Positions 9,229 through 18,185 of a stretch of 64,000 nucleotides of DNA are shown here, piece after piece. Both the position numbers and the translations under genes were made by a program. Position 1 is the stretch's first letter, and every line of letters starts with the position of its first letter. The stretch spans positions 1,736,001-1,800,000 of the forward strand of contig NZ_LT827015.1 in NCBI RefSeq assembly GCF_900169075.1. Reading direction: 5' to 3'. Below the pieces are notes generated by a model, which had not been told where the DNA came from, did no database searches, and saw nothing but the letters and a program-made list of their open reading frames with translations. The DNA is from Chryseobacterium phocaeense. Lineage in GTDB: Bacteria; Bacteroidota; Bacteroidia; Flavobacteriales; Weeksellaceae.

Positions 9229-9522
9229 ATGAAAAACTTAAAAAAATTAAACAGAAACGAATTGAAAACAATCTCAGGAGAAGGACTGCTTGATAATATC
9301 GGGGGAGTTATCGGTGGCCTTGGAGGTGTAGTAGGAGGAGTAGGAGGAGTAGTAGGCGGAGTAGGCACTATCGTAGGTGGCGTTGTAGGAGGTGTAGGTA
9401 ATACTGTAGGAGGAGCAGTGAACGCTGCAGGAACTCTTGTAGGAAATACATTATGCCAGGTACAATGTGTGGTGAATGGAGTGGTACACATCCGTTTACT
9501 TTCATGTGGAACTACTTGTTAA
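9229..9522 (+). CDS. Bacteriocin-like precursor with Chryseobacterium-type leader, Gly/Val-rich core and four cysteines
   Basis: A 97-residue peptide. The N-terminus MKNLKKLNRNELKTISGEG matches the leader family found on many Chryseobacterium bacteriocin-like precursors (MKNLKKLxRxELKxIxGG); here the double glycine reads GEG. Residues 25-72 are a near-regular alternation of GG with V/I. The tail has two matched cysteine pairs, C76-x3-C80 and C93-x3-C97. This suggests export with leader cleavage by a C39-type transporter and possible disulfides. No processing enzyme, immunity gene or transporter lies nearby, so the role is unknown. The extreme AT-rich upstream DNA and the own terminator make it a self-contained unit. 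Confidence 0.8.
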   Translation: MKNLKKLNRNELKTISGEGLLDNIGGVIGGLGGVVGGVGGVVGGVGTIVGGVVGGVGNTVGGAVNAAGTLVGNTLCQVQCVVNGVVHIRLLSCGTTC

Positions 9523-9545
9523 GCCAAGCAAGTATAATAAAACAT

Positions 9546-9572
9546 ACCGCTCTTTTCAGAGCGGTTTTTTTT
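9546..9572 (+). terminator. Terminator of the leader-peptide gene
   Basis: ACCGCTC (9546-9552), a six-base loop, GAGCGGT (9559-9565), then an eight-base T run. A strong intrinsic terminator. Confidence 0.9.
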
Positions 9573-9596
9573 ATGGGTTCATTTGAAAAGCTGCTT

Positions 9597-9962
9597 TTAA
9601 TCTTTTGTACAATATAAATTACTTCTGTACGAAATGCCCCAGTTGGCTATTTCTTCAATGATAGGCGTAAGCGTTCTGCCGTACTCCGTAATTTCATATT
9701 CTACGGTTACGGGTTTGGTGTTTAAAACGGTTCGGGAAATCAGGTGATTCATTTCCATATCCTGAAGCTCTTTTGACAGCATCTTGGTTCCTATTCCTTC
9801 CACTTCCCGGAGAAGATCCATAAAACGAAGCCTTCCGCCAAATATTAAGGTTCCGATAATATGAAATTTCCATTTACCGGATAAAATTTCCATGGTATCC
9901 CTGATTGCTATTATATTGGATTTACATCCCGGGGAATTGTTGATGATTGGCTCTTTCTTCAT
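9597..9962 (-). CDS. HxlR-family transcriptional regulator
   Basis: A 121-residue winged-helix regulator of the HxlR/MarR-like group. The signature ILSGKWKFHIIGTLIFGG is followed by FMDLLREVEGIGTKMLSKEL and the wing EYEITEYGRTLTPII. An N-terminal cysteine (SPGCKSNI) is in the position used by thiol-sensing members such as YodB and HypR. It is divergent from ydhR and a DsbA-like gene, so it probably controls a thiol, quinone or aldehyde stress response. A -7 box (9993-10000) and a GTTTCC-AAAA-GGAAAC palindrome (10033-10048) lie in the shared intergenic region. Confidence 0.9.
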   Translation of the reverse strand: MKKEPIINNSPGCKSNIIAIRDTMEILSGKWKFHIIGTLIFGGRLRFMDLLREVEGIGTKMLSKELQDMEMNHLISRTVLNTKPVTVEYEITEYGRTLTPIIEEIANWGISYRSNLYCTKD

Positions 9963-9992
9963 TATATTATTATTTTAATGCGAATCTCCCTG

Positions 9993-10048
9993 CAAAGATA
10001 ATTAATAAAAGCCGGTTTCATCAGGAACATTAGTTTCCAAAAGGAAAC
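9993..10048 (-). promoter_or_regulatory. HxlR-gene promoter box and candidate operator
   Basis: The minus-strand -7 box TATCTTTG spans 10000 to 9993. Upstream, GTTTCC-AAAA-GGAAAC (10033-10048) is a perfect dyad, preceded by the related half-sites GGTTTC and GGAAC (10013-10026). The dyad could be the HxlR operator; this is inference from position. Confidence 0.4.
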
Positions 10049-10178
10049 CCATAGCATAAAGAAACCCGGAACTTTATAAATTTGTAATCTAAAAATATAA
10101 GATATATTACAATAAAGAGGCAATTTATAAAAATAAATTATCTCATTCATGTGAAATATATTATTAATAATTTCGTTG

Positions 10179-10186
10179 TATTTTTG
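10179..10186 (+). promoter_or_regulatory. ydhR promoter -7 box
   Basis: TATTTTTG is a perfect TAnnTTTG element 29 bases before the ATG. No TTG is found at the proper spacing, which is consistent with an activator or a weak promoter. Confidence 0.45.
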
Positions 10187-10215
10187 AATGCTAATCTTTT
10201 AAGACTAAAACAACC

Positions 10216-10524
10216 ATGAATCAAGTAGTAGTTTATGTACAGTTTCCTCATCAGGGTCCTTTTGGCGATGAAATGGCGAACCAAATGGAAGAACTGGCCA
10301 AAAACATTATTACGGAGCCTGGCTGTCTGTGGAAAATATGGACCGAAAACCAGGCCGAGAACCTGGCTGGCGGTATCTACCTTTTCGAAAGCCGTGCAAC
10401 CGCCGAAAATTATCTGAATAAGCATACTGAACGTCTCCAAAAATGGGGCTACACCCATATAGAAAGCAGAATATTCAACATTAATGAAACTTTATCCCTG
10501 CTGGACAAAGCTCCCATTGGATAA
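10216..10524 (+). CDS. ydhR: YdhR-family putative monooxygenase
   Basis: A 102-residue dimeric alpha+beta barrel (ABM-like) protein. It matches the E. coli YdhR pattern along its length: GPFGDEMA at 17-24, EPGCLWKIWTE, AGGIYLFE, YLNKHTERL and NETLSLLDK near the end. YdhR is a small putative monooxygenase that may act on aromatic or quinone-like compounds; the substrate is unknown. It is followed after 49 bases by the DsbA-like gene and is divergent from HxlR, so the three look like one inducible stress module. Confidence 0.9.
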   Translation: MNQVVVYVQFPHQGPFGDEMANQMEELAKNIITEPGCLWKIWTENQAENLAGGIYLFESRATAENYLNKHTERLQKWGYTHIESRIFNINETLSLLDKAPIG

Positions 10525-10573
10525 TCAAAAAAACAATTAATTACATCAATCCATATTCCCAAACCCATAAAAA

Positions 10574-11569
10574 ATGATTAAAATTAAACTGCTCTCCGTA
10601 ATTTCTTTGCTCTCCGCACTGAACACCTGCACAGGGCAGACGGCAAAAAATGACAAAATGAAAACAGACTCAAAAAGCAATCCTCTGATTTGTGATCCCG
10701 TATCCGGTGTATGTGAAGTACCTTCCCATTCCGGGGAGCAAAAAGTAAGTGTTCAGCATACGGAAAAGCCTGTAAAAGTAATCTATTTCACAGATCCTAT
10801 CTGCTCATCATGCTGGGGAATAGAGCCTCAGCTGAGAAAGCTGAAACTGGAATATGGCAATAATATAGAAATTGATTATCATATGGGAGGACTCCTGAAG
10901 GATTGGAGTTATAACAGCGGAGGCATCAGCAAACCTTCTGATGTAGCCCACCATTGGGATGAAGTGAGCATTTATTATGATATGCCTATAGACGGGGATC
11001 TGTGGCTGGAAGACCCTCTGGATTCTTCTTATCCGCCATCCATCGCCTTTAAGGCAGCACAGCTTCAGGATAAAGATAAGGCTATTGTTTTCTTAAGGGA
11101 AATGAGGGAAATGGTTTTTTTACAAAAGAAAAATATTGCCAAATGGGAACATATCGCAACAGCTGCCAAAAAAGCAGGACTGGATGTTAACCAGCTAAAA
11201 ACAGATGCAGCCGGTAAAGCCAAAACGCTATTTGAGGAAGATTTACAGCTGGCAAGACAATACGGTGTAAGAGGGTTTCCTACTATCTTTTTTGCGAATG
11301 AAAACGGAAAAGAAACGGTTTATGGCTCCAAACCGTATCCGTTCTATGAAACCTCCGTCTTAAAACTGTTTCCGGAAGCTAAAAAAACAGAGTACCACAA
11401 GGACTGGAAATCCCTGTTTCAAAAATTTCCAACCCTTACCGCTAAAGAATTTTCTGAACTTTCCGGAACGAACAGAAAGGAAAGCGAAAGCATCTTGAAC
11501 GAGCTGGCAGCCAAAGGAACTCTGCTTAAAACAAATACCAAAAACGGAGCCATCTGGGCATTGAAATAA
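10574..11569 (+). CDS. DsbA/FrnE-like thiol oxidoreductase with C-terminal winged-helix-like extension
   Basis: A 331-residue protein. A hydrophobic N-terminus (residues 1-22, ending NTCTGQ) suggests export, though the lipobox is poor. A linker CDPVSGVCEVP is followed by a thioredoxin fold with active site DPICSSCWGIEP (CSSC, about residues 76-79) and the cis-proline loop VRGFPTIFF (about residue 235). This resembles the FrnE/YjbH (Thioredoxin_5) branch. The last 55 residues (FPTLTAKEFSELSGTNRKES...) look like a small helix-turn-helix fold ending in a beta wing. It probably reduces or oxidises thiols during stress with YdhR upstream. If truly exported, the helix-turn-helix would not bind DNA. 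Confidence 0.8.
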   Translation: MIKIKLLSVISLLSALNTCTGQTAKNDKMKTDSKSNPLICDPVSGVCEVPSHSGEQKVSVQHTEKPVKVIYFTDPICSSCWGIEPQLRKLKLEYGNNIEIDYHMGGLLKDWSYNSGGISKPSDVAHHWDEVSIYYDMPIDGDLWLEDPLDSSYPPSIAFKAAQLQDKDKAIVFLREMREMVFLQKKNIAKWEHIATAAKKAGLDVNQLKTDAAGKAKTLFEEDLQLARQYGVRGFPTIFFANENGKETVYGSKPYPFYETSVLKLFPEAKKTEYHKDWKSLFQKFPTLTAKEFSELSGTNRKESESILNELAAKGTLLKTNTKNGAIWALK

Positions 11570-11658
11570 TTCCCCGGATTTTGGCCGGATATAAATAATA
11601 AACAAAGGAGTAGATCAGCTACTCCTTTGTTGTTTCACTATAAAGAGCAATACAGCAA

Positions 11659-12375
11659 TTACTTAGATTGGGTATAATTGCTTTTTAACATCTGGAAAAC
11701 ATATTCTTTATAATTGGTCCCGATAGGTATTTCCTGCTGCCCGATTTCAATATCATTTGCCGTAAAGGCTGTTATTTTTTTAAGATTTACAATAAAAGAC
11801 CGGTGGATGCGTAAGAACTGGAAAGGCTTCAATTCAAGTTCCAGATCGCTGATTTTATATTTGGCTGTTATTTTCTGATGGGTACAGTGAAGGGTGATAT
11901 AATCTTTTAAACTTTCAGCATACAGGATATCATCTACATATATTTTGTGAAATTTCCCTCCCGACTTCAAGTAAATATACTGCTCTTCTGCAGGAACTGC
12001 GGATACAGGAAGCTGTGGCTGAACCGTTCTGAGATAACGGTCGGCTGCCTTGAAAAAACGGTCAAAAGTAACAGGTTTTAAGAGATAATCCACAATATCC
12101 AGATCATAGCCGTCCAGTGCATATTCCCTGTACGCAGTAGTAACAATCACCGCCGGCGGATTTTTAAGTGTTTTTAAAAAATCTATCCCTGAAATCTGCG
12201 GCATCTTAATATCCAGAAATATAAGATCTATGGTGTGGGTACGCAGTACTTCCAAAGCCTTAACCGCGTTGCTGCAGCTTGCAGTAACTTCAAACATATC
12301 CAGTTTTTCCAAATGGTTTTTAAGAAGCTGAATGGCCAAAGGCTCATCATCAACTAAAAGACATCTCACTTTCAT
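11659..12375 (-). CDS. LytTR-family response regulator
   Basis: A 238-residue two-domain regulator. The receiver domain has VDDE (D9, D10) and phosphoacceptor D55 in LIFLDIKMP; the conserved Thr and Lys lie in VTTAYREYA and LLKPV. The LytTR DNA-binding domain fills about residues 145-235, with FLRIHRSFIVNLKKI. It overlaps the upstream histidine kinase gene by 26 bases, so translation is coupled. LytTR proteins bind pairs of direct repeats spaced about two helical turns; repeats with that spacing lie at 13500-13549. Confidence 0.95.
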   Translation of the reverse strand: MKVRCLLVDDEPLAIQLLKNHLEKLDMFEVTASCSNAVKALEVLRTHTIDLIFLDIKMPQISGIDFLKTLKNPPAVIVTTAYREYALDGYDLDIVDYLLKPVTFDRFFKAADRYLRTVQPQLPVSAVPAEEQYIYLKSGGKFHKIYVDDILYAESLKDYITLHCTHQKITAKYKISDLELELKPFQFLRIHRSFIVNLKKITAFTANDIEIGQQEIPIGTNYKEYVFQMLKSNYTQSK

Positions 12376-13453
12376 GATGGGGTTTGGGCTTTACAGGTTT
12401 AAAGAGTGTTATGGTGAGGAAAGTTACAAAAGTACTTCCTTCCGCATAGGTTTTAAACTTATGATTCTGCGGGTAAACCAGTTCTAATTGTTTGCGTATA
12501 TTGTCAAGGCCTATTTTTTCATTTCTCTCGCTGTTCTTTTCCATCTCAAATGTATTGGAGACTTTAAAATAGAAATTCCCGGCATTCAATTTAAGCTCTA
12601 TGCCAATCTCAGGGTGGCCGATATCTTCGCCGGCGCCGTGTTTAAAAGCATTTTCTACGATCGACAGGAGAAGCAGAGGTACAATATTGTGATCCTCGTC
12701 TACGGAATGACTGAAATTGACCGTTAAGCGTTCGTCATACCTTAATTTCTCCAGATTGATATAATTTTCCAGTAATTTAATTTCTGACGAAACAGGAACA
12801 AAACTGCTGTTACAGCGGTAAAGCACATGGTCCAGAATTTCCGACAGGCCCGCTATAGACGGCGAAGTAACAGGTGAATTAACCAGTGATAAAGAATAAA
12901 TATTATTCAGGGTATTGAATAAGAAATGAGGATTGAGCTGGGCTTTAAGCACATTCAGCTCAGCTTCAGTTTTTTCTTTTTCCAGCAGCAGTGTGCGCTG
13001 CTTGATTATATACTGGTCTTTAACCAGCTTAATGAATCCGAAGATCCAGGCCAGAGAAAAATTCTGTAAAAAATAAACCACAACAAGCTTTCTTATATCA
13101 GTAAGGATTTCGATAATTGATTCCTTTTCAAAAGGAGGCTGCCGGGTAAGAGGTTCCAGTACATGCACCACCATGATCCTTGAAAAGGCACTGATGAGAT
13201 AACTGCCAATGATAAAATAAAGAATAACCAAACCATAATTCTCACCTTTTAGGAATTTAGGCATAATAAAATAGGCAACAAAATAGCATGCCAGCATATA
13301 AAAGAAAATATAAAACGCATTATTGATCACCATATCCCTCAGACTGGTTCCTTCCGGACACTGAGGTACAATAAAAACCACCAGCCAAAACAGGATATGG
13401 CCGGAAACACGGTAGATTGTACTGTAGCGTATTGCTTTTTCTAGAATCGTCAT
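12350..13453 (-). CDS. LytS/YehU-type sensor histidine kinase
   Basis: A 367-residue membrane kinase. Four hydrophobic helices lie in residues 15-140, then a short coiled coil (about 145-170). The His_kinase domain has QLNPHFLFNTLNN with H176 as phosphoacceptor. The ATP-binding part has VENAFKHG and GLDNIRKQL. There is no periplasmic sensor domain, so the membrane helices probably sense the signal. It is co-transcribed with the LytTR regulator (26-base overlap) and divergent from an outer-membrane barrel gene that may be its target. Confidence 0.93.
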   Translation of the reverse strand: MTILEKAIRYSTIYRVSGHILFWLVVFIVPQCPEGTSLRDMVINNAFYIFFYMLACYFVAYFIMPKFLKGENYGLVILYFIIGSYLISAFSRIMVVHVLEPLTRQPPFEKESIIEILTDIRKLVVVYFLQNFSLAWIFGFIKLVKDQYIIKQRTLLLEKEKTEAELNVLKAQLNPHFLFNTLNNIYSLSLVNSPVTSPSIAGLSEILDHVLYRCNSSFVPVSSEIKLLENYINLEKLRYDERLTVNFSHSVDEDHNIVPLLLLSIVENAFKHGAGEDIGHPEIGIELKLNAGNFYFKVSNTFEMEKNSERNEKIGLDNIRKQLELVYPQNHKFKTYAEGSTFVTFLTITLFKPVKPKPHHESEMSFS

Positions 13454-13499
13454 TTCACATCAAATATACTATTTCATTGATATAATAATCATACTTAAA

Positions 13500-13549
13500 G
13501 ACGAATATCCTCAACAGGCCTACGAATAAGCCAAAATTACAGACGAAAC
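13500..13549. promoter_or_regulatory. Three direct repeats at exact 21-bp spacing (candidate LytTR operator)
   Basis: ACGAATA at 13501-13507, ACGAATA at 13522-13528 and ACGAAAC at 13543-13549 have start-to-start distances of 21 and 21. They lie between the kinase start (13453) and the divergent barrel gene (13659). LytTR regulators bind direct repeats with about this spacing; the assignment is inference. Confidence 0.5.
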
Positions 13550-13658
13550 CTGTTTATCCCATATTAGAAATCATACAGGTCCTGTTGCCAGGTATATAAC
13601 GCCGCTTCCGGTTTTGAATGTTCCGATATCTCATCTTCGTACCAAGAAATTTAAAACT

Positions 13659-16025
13659 ATGAATGTTATAAAGGTGATTTCAACGGTTCTGTCCACATCC
13701 TGTATATTGTATACTGTTTCAGCCCAGGATGTTAAAAAAATCAACATTAAAGGCCGTATCCTAAGTGAGCAAACCATGCTGCCTTTGGAAAACGCCACCA
13801 TCATTTTATTAGCACAAGGATCTGAAAAATTACAGACCATCAGCACCGATAAAAACGGGGAATTTAGAATTGAAGCCAATACAGGAAGATATGATATGAA
13901 AATCCAGGCGGCCTCATTCAAACCTGTTTTCCTTCAAAATAAAGAGATCAGCGGGGATACTGATTTAGATAATATATTGCTGCAGGAAGATTACCAGCAG
14001 GTAGAAACAGTAAACATCACTGGTGAAAAATCCAATTTATCAATTAATCTGGATAAAAAGACTTTCTATGTAGGAAAAGATCTCCTGTCTAAAGGAGGAA
14101 ATGCCAATGATATCCTGAACAATGTACCTTCGGTAAACGTAGATGCAGCCGGAACCGTCAGCCTGAGAGGAAATGCAGGGGTAAGGGTTATTATTAACGG
14201 CAAACCTTCCGTAATATCCATGAACAACGGACTGGAACAGATACCCGCAAGCCATATCGAGAAAATAGAGGTGATTACCAATCCTTCTGCAAAATATGAA
14301 GCCCAGGGTGCGGCAGGGATCATCAATATTGTCCTGAAAAAAAATACTTTATCCGGCCTAAACGGTTCCATACAGGCCGGTGCCGGGGATCCCACGAATT
14401 ACAACGGCAACATCAATCTCAGTTACAAAACAGAAAAATTTAACCTGTTCAGCAATATGGGGGTACGTTTCAGGGATATGCAGATCAGAACCGAAAGGGT
14501 ACAGACCACTTTAAATAGCAGCGTAAAAAATATACTGAGGCAAAATGACCTGACAGAAAGACGCGACCAGGCTTATAATTTTTACATTGGCGGTGATTAT
14601 TATATCAATCCTAAAAATACATTAACCGGCAGTTTTTACCACAGTACCTTAATCGTAAGGAATAACACGGATTATGATTATGACTACTATAATGCAGATG
14701 ATACACCGCACAGTTCAGTCTTCCGTTTCGAACATTATAAAGAACCAAAAAAATACAACCAACTGGAGCTGAGCCATGTGAAAACCTTTGAACAGAAGGA
14801 TAAAAGCTGGACAACCAGCCTGAGATATGATTTCTGGAACGATGATGAAAACCAGAATATCAGCCAACGTAATCTGTTTCCGGATGAAGGTCCTGATGAC
14901 CGTCTTACGACCCGGAATATAGAAAGCAGCAATGATATCTACATCCAAAGCGATTATGTAAGCGAAAAAGACAACAGTAAGCTTGAAATAGGAGTGAGGG
15001 GAGATCTGCGTGCCATAAAAAGTGATTACTGGGCGAGATCAAACGGAGTGCTTCTACCGGACTATGAAAATAAGCTTAATTATGATGAGAATCTGTTCGG
15101 GGCCTATATGCAATGGGGCAACAAAAAAAATAAATGGAGCTATTTATTAGGGCTGCGCACAGAATTATCCCTGATTGGCATTTCGGACCGTAAAGGTTTA
15201 TTTACAGCCGATAAACACTATATTGATTTTTTTCCGACACTTCATTTAGGGTATAAGCTGACAGAAAACACGGATCTTCAGCTAAGCTACAGCAGAAGGA
15301 TCAACCGCCCGGAATTCTGGCAGTTAAATCCATTTGGCGGCCTTTCTGATCTGCGGAACCTTACCATCGGTAATCCGGATCTTGATCCCACCTATACCTA
15401 TTCCATAGAATGGTCTTTGCTAAGCAAAATAAATAAATTTACAGTGACTCCGTCCATATATTATAAACATACGACGAATTATTTCCAGTATGTTCTTAAA
15501 CAAACAGAAGATGGAAATTTTCTCCGGACACCTGTCAATCTGGATTATGAAGAAAGATATGGCTTGGAGATTTCAAGTACTTACAAGCCTTTCGCCTGGT
15601 GGAATCTGGCATTGAACTTTAATTATTACGGTTTCAGGCAGAAAGGGGAGTTTGAAGGAAAACAATATGGATCTGCAGATACCATGTGGACTGCAAAAAT
15701 TAATTCCCAGATGAAATTTCCCAAGAACTTTGCTATAGAATCCATGTTCAGTTACAGAGGGAAATTTCAGGATATACAATCTGTGAATAAAGCTGTATAC
15801 CGTCTGAATATAGCGGTTAGCAAAGATATACTGAAAGAAAAAATGACCGTCAGTATGGCTTTTAACAATATATTTGATTCTCTTATTGAAAGACAGGAAC
15901 TCAATACCCCTGACTATCAGTTACAATCTACAGCTTATGGAGTAGGAAGGGTTATTAATCTCACAGTTGCTTACAGATTCAACAGGAAAAAAGAAGAAAA
16001 AGACCGCCTGCCTGATGAGAATTGA
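13659..16025 (+). CDS. Outer-membrane beta-barrel protein, TonB-dependent receptor type
   Basis: The best start is the ATG at 13659, giving 788 residues. It places a clean signal peptide first (MNVIKVISTVLSTSCILYTV, cut near SAQD), whereas an upstream TTG would add 15 non-signal residues. A carboxypeptidase-regulatory-like domain follows (KINIKGRILSEQTMLPL), then a plug (DILNNVPSVNVDAAGTVSLR, GIINIVLKK) and a 22-strand-type barrel with INRPEFWQLNPF and NLTIGNPDLDP, typical of the PF14905 barrel family. The substrate is unknown. It is divergent from the LytS/LytTR pair and probably controlled by it. Confidence 0.9.
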   Translation: MNVIKVISTVLSTSCILYTVSAQDVKKINIKGRILSEQTMLPLENATIILLAQGSEKLQTISTDKNGEFRIEANTGRYDMKIQAASFKPVFLQNKEISGDTDLDNILLQEDYQQVETVNITGEKSNLSINLDKKTFYVGKDLLSKGGNANDILNNVPSVNVDAAGTVSLRGNAGVRVIINGKPSVISMNNGLEQIPASHIEKIEVITNPSAKYEAQGAAGIINIVLKKNTLSGLNGSIQAGAGDPTNYNGNINLSYKTEKFNLFSNMGVRFRDMQIRTERVQTTLNSSVKNILRQNDLTERRDQAYNFYIGGDYYINPKNTLTGSFYHSTLIVRNNTDYDYDYYNADDTPHSSVFRFEHYKEPKKYNQLELSHVKTFEQKDKSWTTSLRYDFWNDDENQNISQRNLFPDEGPDDRLTTRNIESSNDIYIQSDYVSEKDNSKLEIGVRGDLRAIKSDYWARSNGVLLPDYENKLNYDENLFGAYMQWGNKKNKWSYLLGLRTELSLIGISDRKGLFTADKHYIDFFPTLHLGYKLTENTDLQLSYSRRINRPEFWQLNPFGGLSDLRNLTIGNPDLDPTYTYSIEWSLLSKINKFTVTPSIYYKHTTNYFQYVLKQTEDGNFLRTPVNLDYEERYGLEISSTYKPFAWWNLALNFNYYGFRQKGEFEGKQYGSADTMWTAKINSQMKFPKNFAIESMFSYRGKFQDIQSVNKAVYRLNIAVSKDILKEKMTVSMAFNNIFDSLIERQELNTPDYQLQSTAYGVGRVINLTVAYRFNRKKEEKDRLPDEN

Positions 16026-16208
16026 TTTAAATTTTTTACAATTTCAGTTTTCCTGCCAATTGATAGAGAAAATAGACTGATCACAGACTAGCCTCAATAA
16101 ATGATGCCGTTCGTATATTATTTATTGTTGTTTAAATAATATCAACTTTCAGGTTCTCTCTGTTAAAGTATTTTAATTATCTTACTGCATATTTATATTT
16201 TTATAAAG

Positions 16209-18025
16209 ATGAATAGAGCTGATTTCCTGAAGCTGACTTTTACATTATCTGCAGCGATATGTATACCACGTTCTTTATTTGCCGGTTACGATGCGAAACG
16301 TTTTCTGCACAAACGTTGCAGACCGGGAGACACTCAATGGCCCTCTGAAAAAAGCTGGACCGAATTATCCCAAAAGATTAAAGGCCGTCTTATAAAATTA
16401 GAGTCTCCGTTTAAGGATTGTAAGGGTGAAACAAAGAATCAATCATGTGAGAAGATTTTTGACAATATAAAAAATCCTTACTACATAGGAGATTATCCTG
16501 CTCTTACTCAAATATCAGGGTGGTTAAATGCCTGGACCGCTTCAGTAAGCGTATATGCTGTACGGGCAGAGGATTCCGGTGATGTGGCAGCAGCAGTAAA
16601 TTTTGCTCGTATCAATAACTTAAGATTAGTTATAAAAGGAGGCGGACATAGCTATCAAGGTACTTCCAATGCACCGGATTCTTTGTTGGGATGGACAAAA
16701 GCGATGAACAAAGTAGAACTGCATGACGCTTTTATTCCGTCAGGATCAAATGATCAAGTGTCACAAAAGGCGGTAACTATTGGAGCAGGAGCCATTTGGA
16801 TGCAAGTATATAACACTGTAAGTGTTAAAGGCGGCAGATATGTACAAGGTGGAGGATGTGCCACAGTTGGTGTGGCAGGATTAATTCAAAGTGGGGGATT
16901 CGGCAGTTATTCCAAAAATTATGGACTTGCCTCAGCTTCTTTGCTGGAAGCGGAAATGTAACAGCAGACGGGAAAATTTTGATCGTAAACGCTTATCAGT
17001 ACCCTGATCTGTTTTGGGCTTTAAAAGGAGGTGGGGGCGGAAGCTTTGGTGTTGTTACCAAAGTGACGTTAAAAACCCATGATCTGCCTTCCTGGTTTGG
17101 TGTTGTTTCCGGAACTATACGGGCTAAATCTGACCAGGCGTTTGGAAAACTCCTTGAATATTTTGCAGATTTCTACAGTGAGCAGCTTTTTAACCCGCAT
17201 TGGGGAGAACAGGTCCGCTTATATTCCGATAACCGTTTTGTTATTGATATGAGCATCATCAATGTGGAATTACAACAAGCTAAAGAAATATGGAAGACAT
17301 TTGAAGATTGGATCAATACCAATAAGCAGGATTTTTCCTGGGAATCACCATTGAATGTTGCATTGCTGCCCGGCAAATATATGTGGAATGCTGAAATTAT
17401 TGGTAAGTATGCTCCATCTGCAATTGTTCACGATGACAGAGAAGGTGCTCCTTCAGAAAATATTTTTTGGTCAGGAGATCAGGAACAAGCCGGTCAGTTT
17501 TGGTATTCATACCATTCTGCCTGGTTACCAGACCAGCTCTTACAGAAAAACAAACATGAGTCATTGGCACAGGCATTATTTGCAGCCAGCCGGCATTGGA
17601 CGGTAGGAATTCATTTTAACAAGGGTATGGCCGGTGCACCATCATCAGTGATTCAGAACGCACAAAATACTGCGATGAATCCTTCGGTATTACAGGCTTT
17701 TGCTCTCGCTATTATAGCCGGAGGAACTGAAGAGGGCCCTGTTTTCCCTAGTGTTTCAGGGCATGAACCTGATTTGGAAAGAGCTCAGAGAAATGCCGGC
17801 CATATTGATAAAGCCATGAAAGAATTACGTAAAGTAGCTGTAAACACCGGTTCCTATGTTTCAGAAAGTTATTTTTTTGAACCTGAATGGCAACAATCTT
17901 TTTGGGGCAGCAATTATGTAAAACTCCGTAAGATAAAACAGAAATATGACCCTGATGAGTTGTTTTTTGTGCGTCATGGGGTCGGCAGTGAACGCTGGAG
18001 CGATGATGGTTTCGAAAGAATTTAG
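16209..18025 (+). pseudogene. FAD-linked oxidase with BBE domain, broken by a frameshift
   Basis: Two overlapping frames together encode one ~605-residue berberine-bridge-type oxidase. The first (16209-16961) has a signal-like N-terminus, then the PCMH FAD-binding fold with VIKGGGHSYQG, whose His is a likely flavin attachment site, and GGGCATVGVAGLIQSGGFG. It stops at a TAA at 16959. The second frame picks up at once with VTADGKILIVNAYQYPDLFW and ends with the BBE motif NYVKLRKIKQKYDPDELF. Inserting one base near 16957 restores ...LLEAE-x-VTADGK.... Either a one-base deletion or a sequencing error explains it. The rest of the gene is intact, so the damage, if real, is recent. Confidence 0.88.
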
Positions 18026-18185
18026 AAAGCTATAGACGCACAAACGCACAAAAAGGAAAGTAATTAAAGAAATATGAGGCAGGCTTTATAATTGTTGAAA
18101 AAATTCAATTTAACATAATATAAATTATAGGATAAAAATTTACTCCCTATAAAGAAGTATATTTCCAATTAAATTCTTTAAGATT

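Noticed and set aside
9207..9491. Minus-strand proline/threonine-rich frame opposite the leader-peptide gene
   Set aside because: It is the mirror of the GG/V repeat; the plus-strand frame has the recognisable leader and terminator.
10147..10458. Minus-strand frame opposite ydhR
   Set aside because: It overlaps a gene that matches YdhR along its whole length; the minus-strand protein has no recognisable features.
12350..12375. Overlap of kinase and regulator genes as a frameshift
   Set aside because: Each gene is complete with normal domains; the overlap is ordinary translational coupling.
13500..13549. The three 21-bp-spaced repeats as a tiny CRISPR
   Set aside because: The conserved unit is only 5-7 bases and no cas genes are present.
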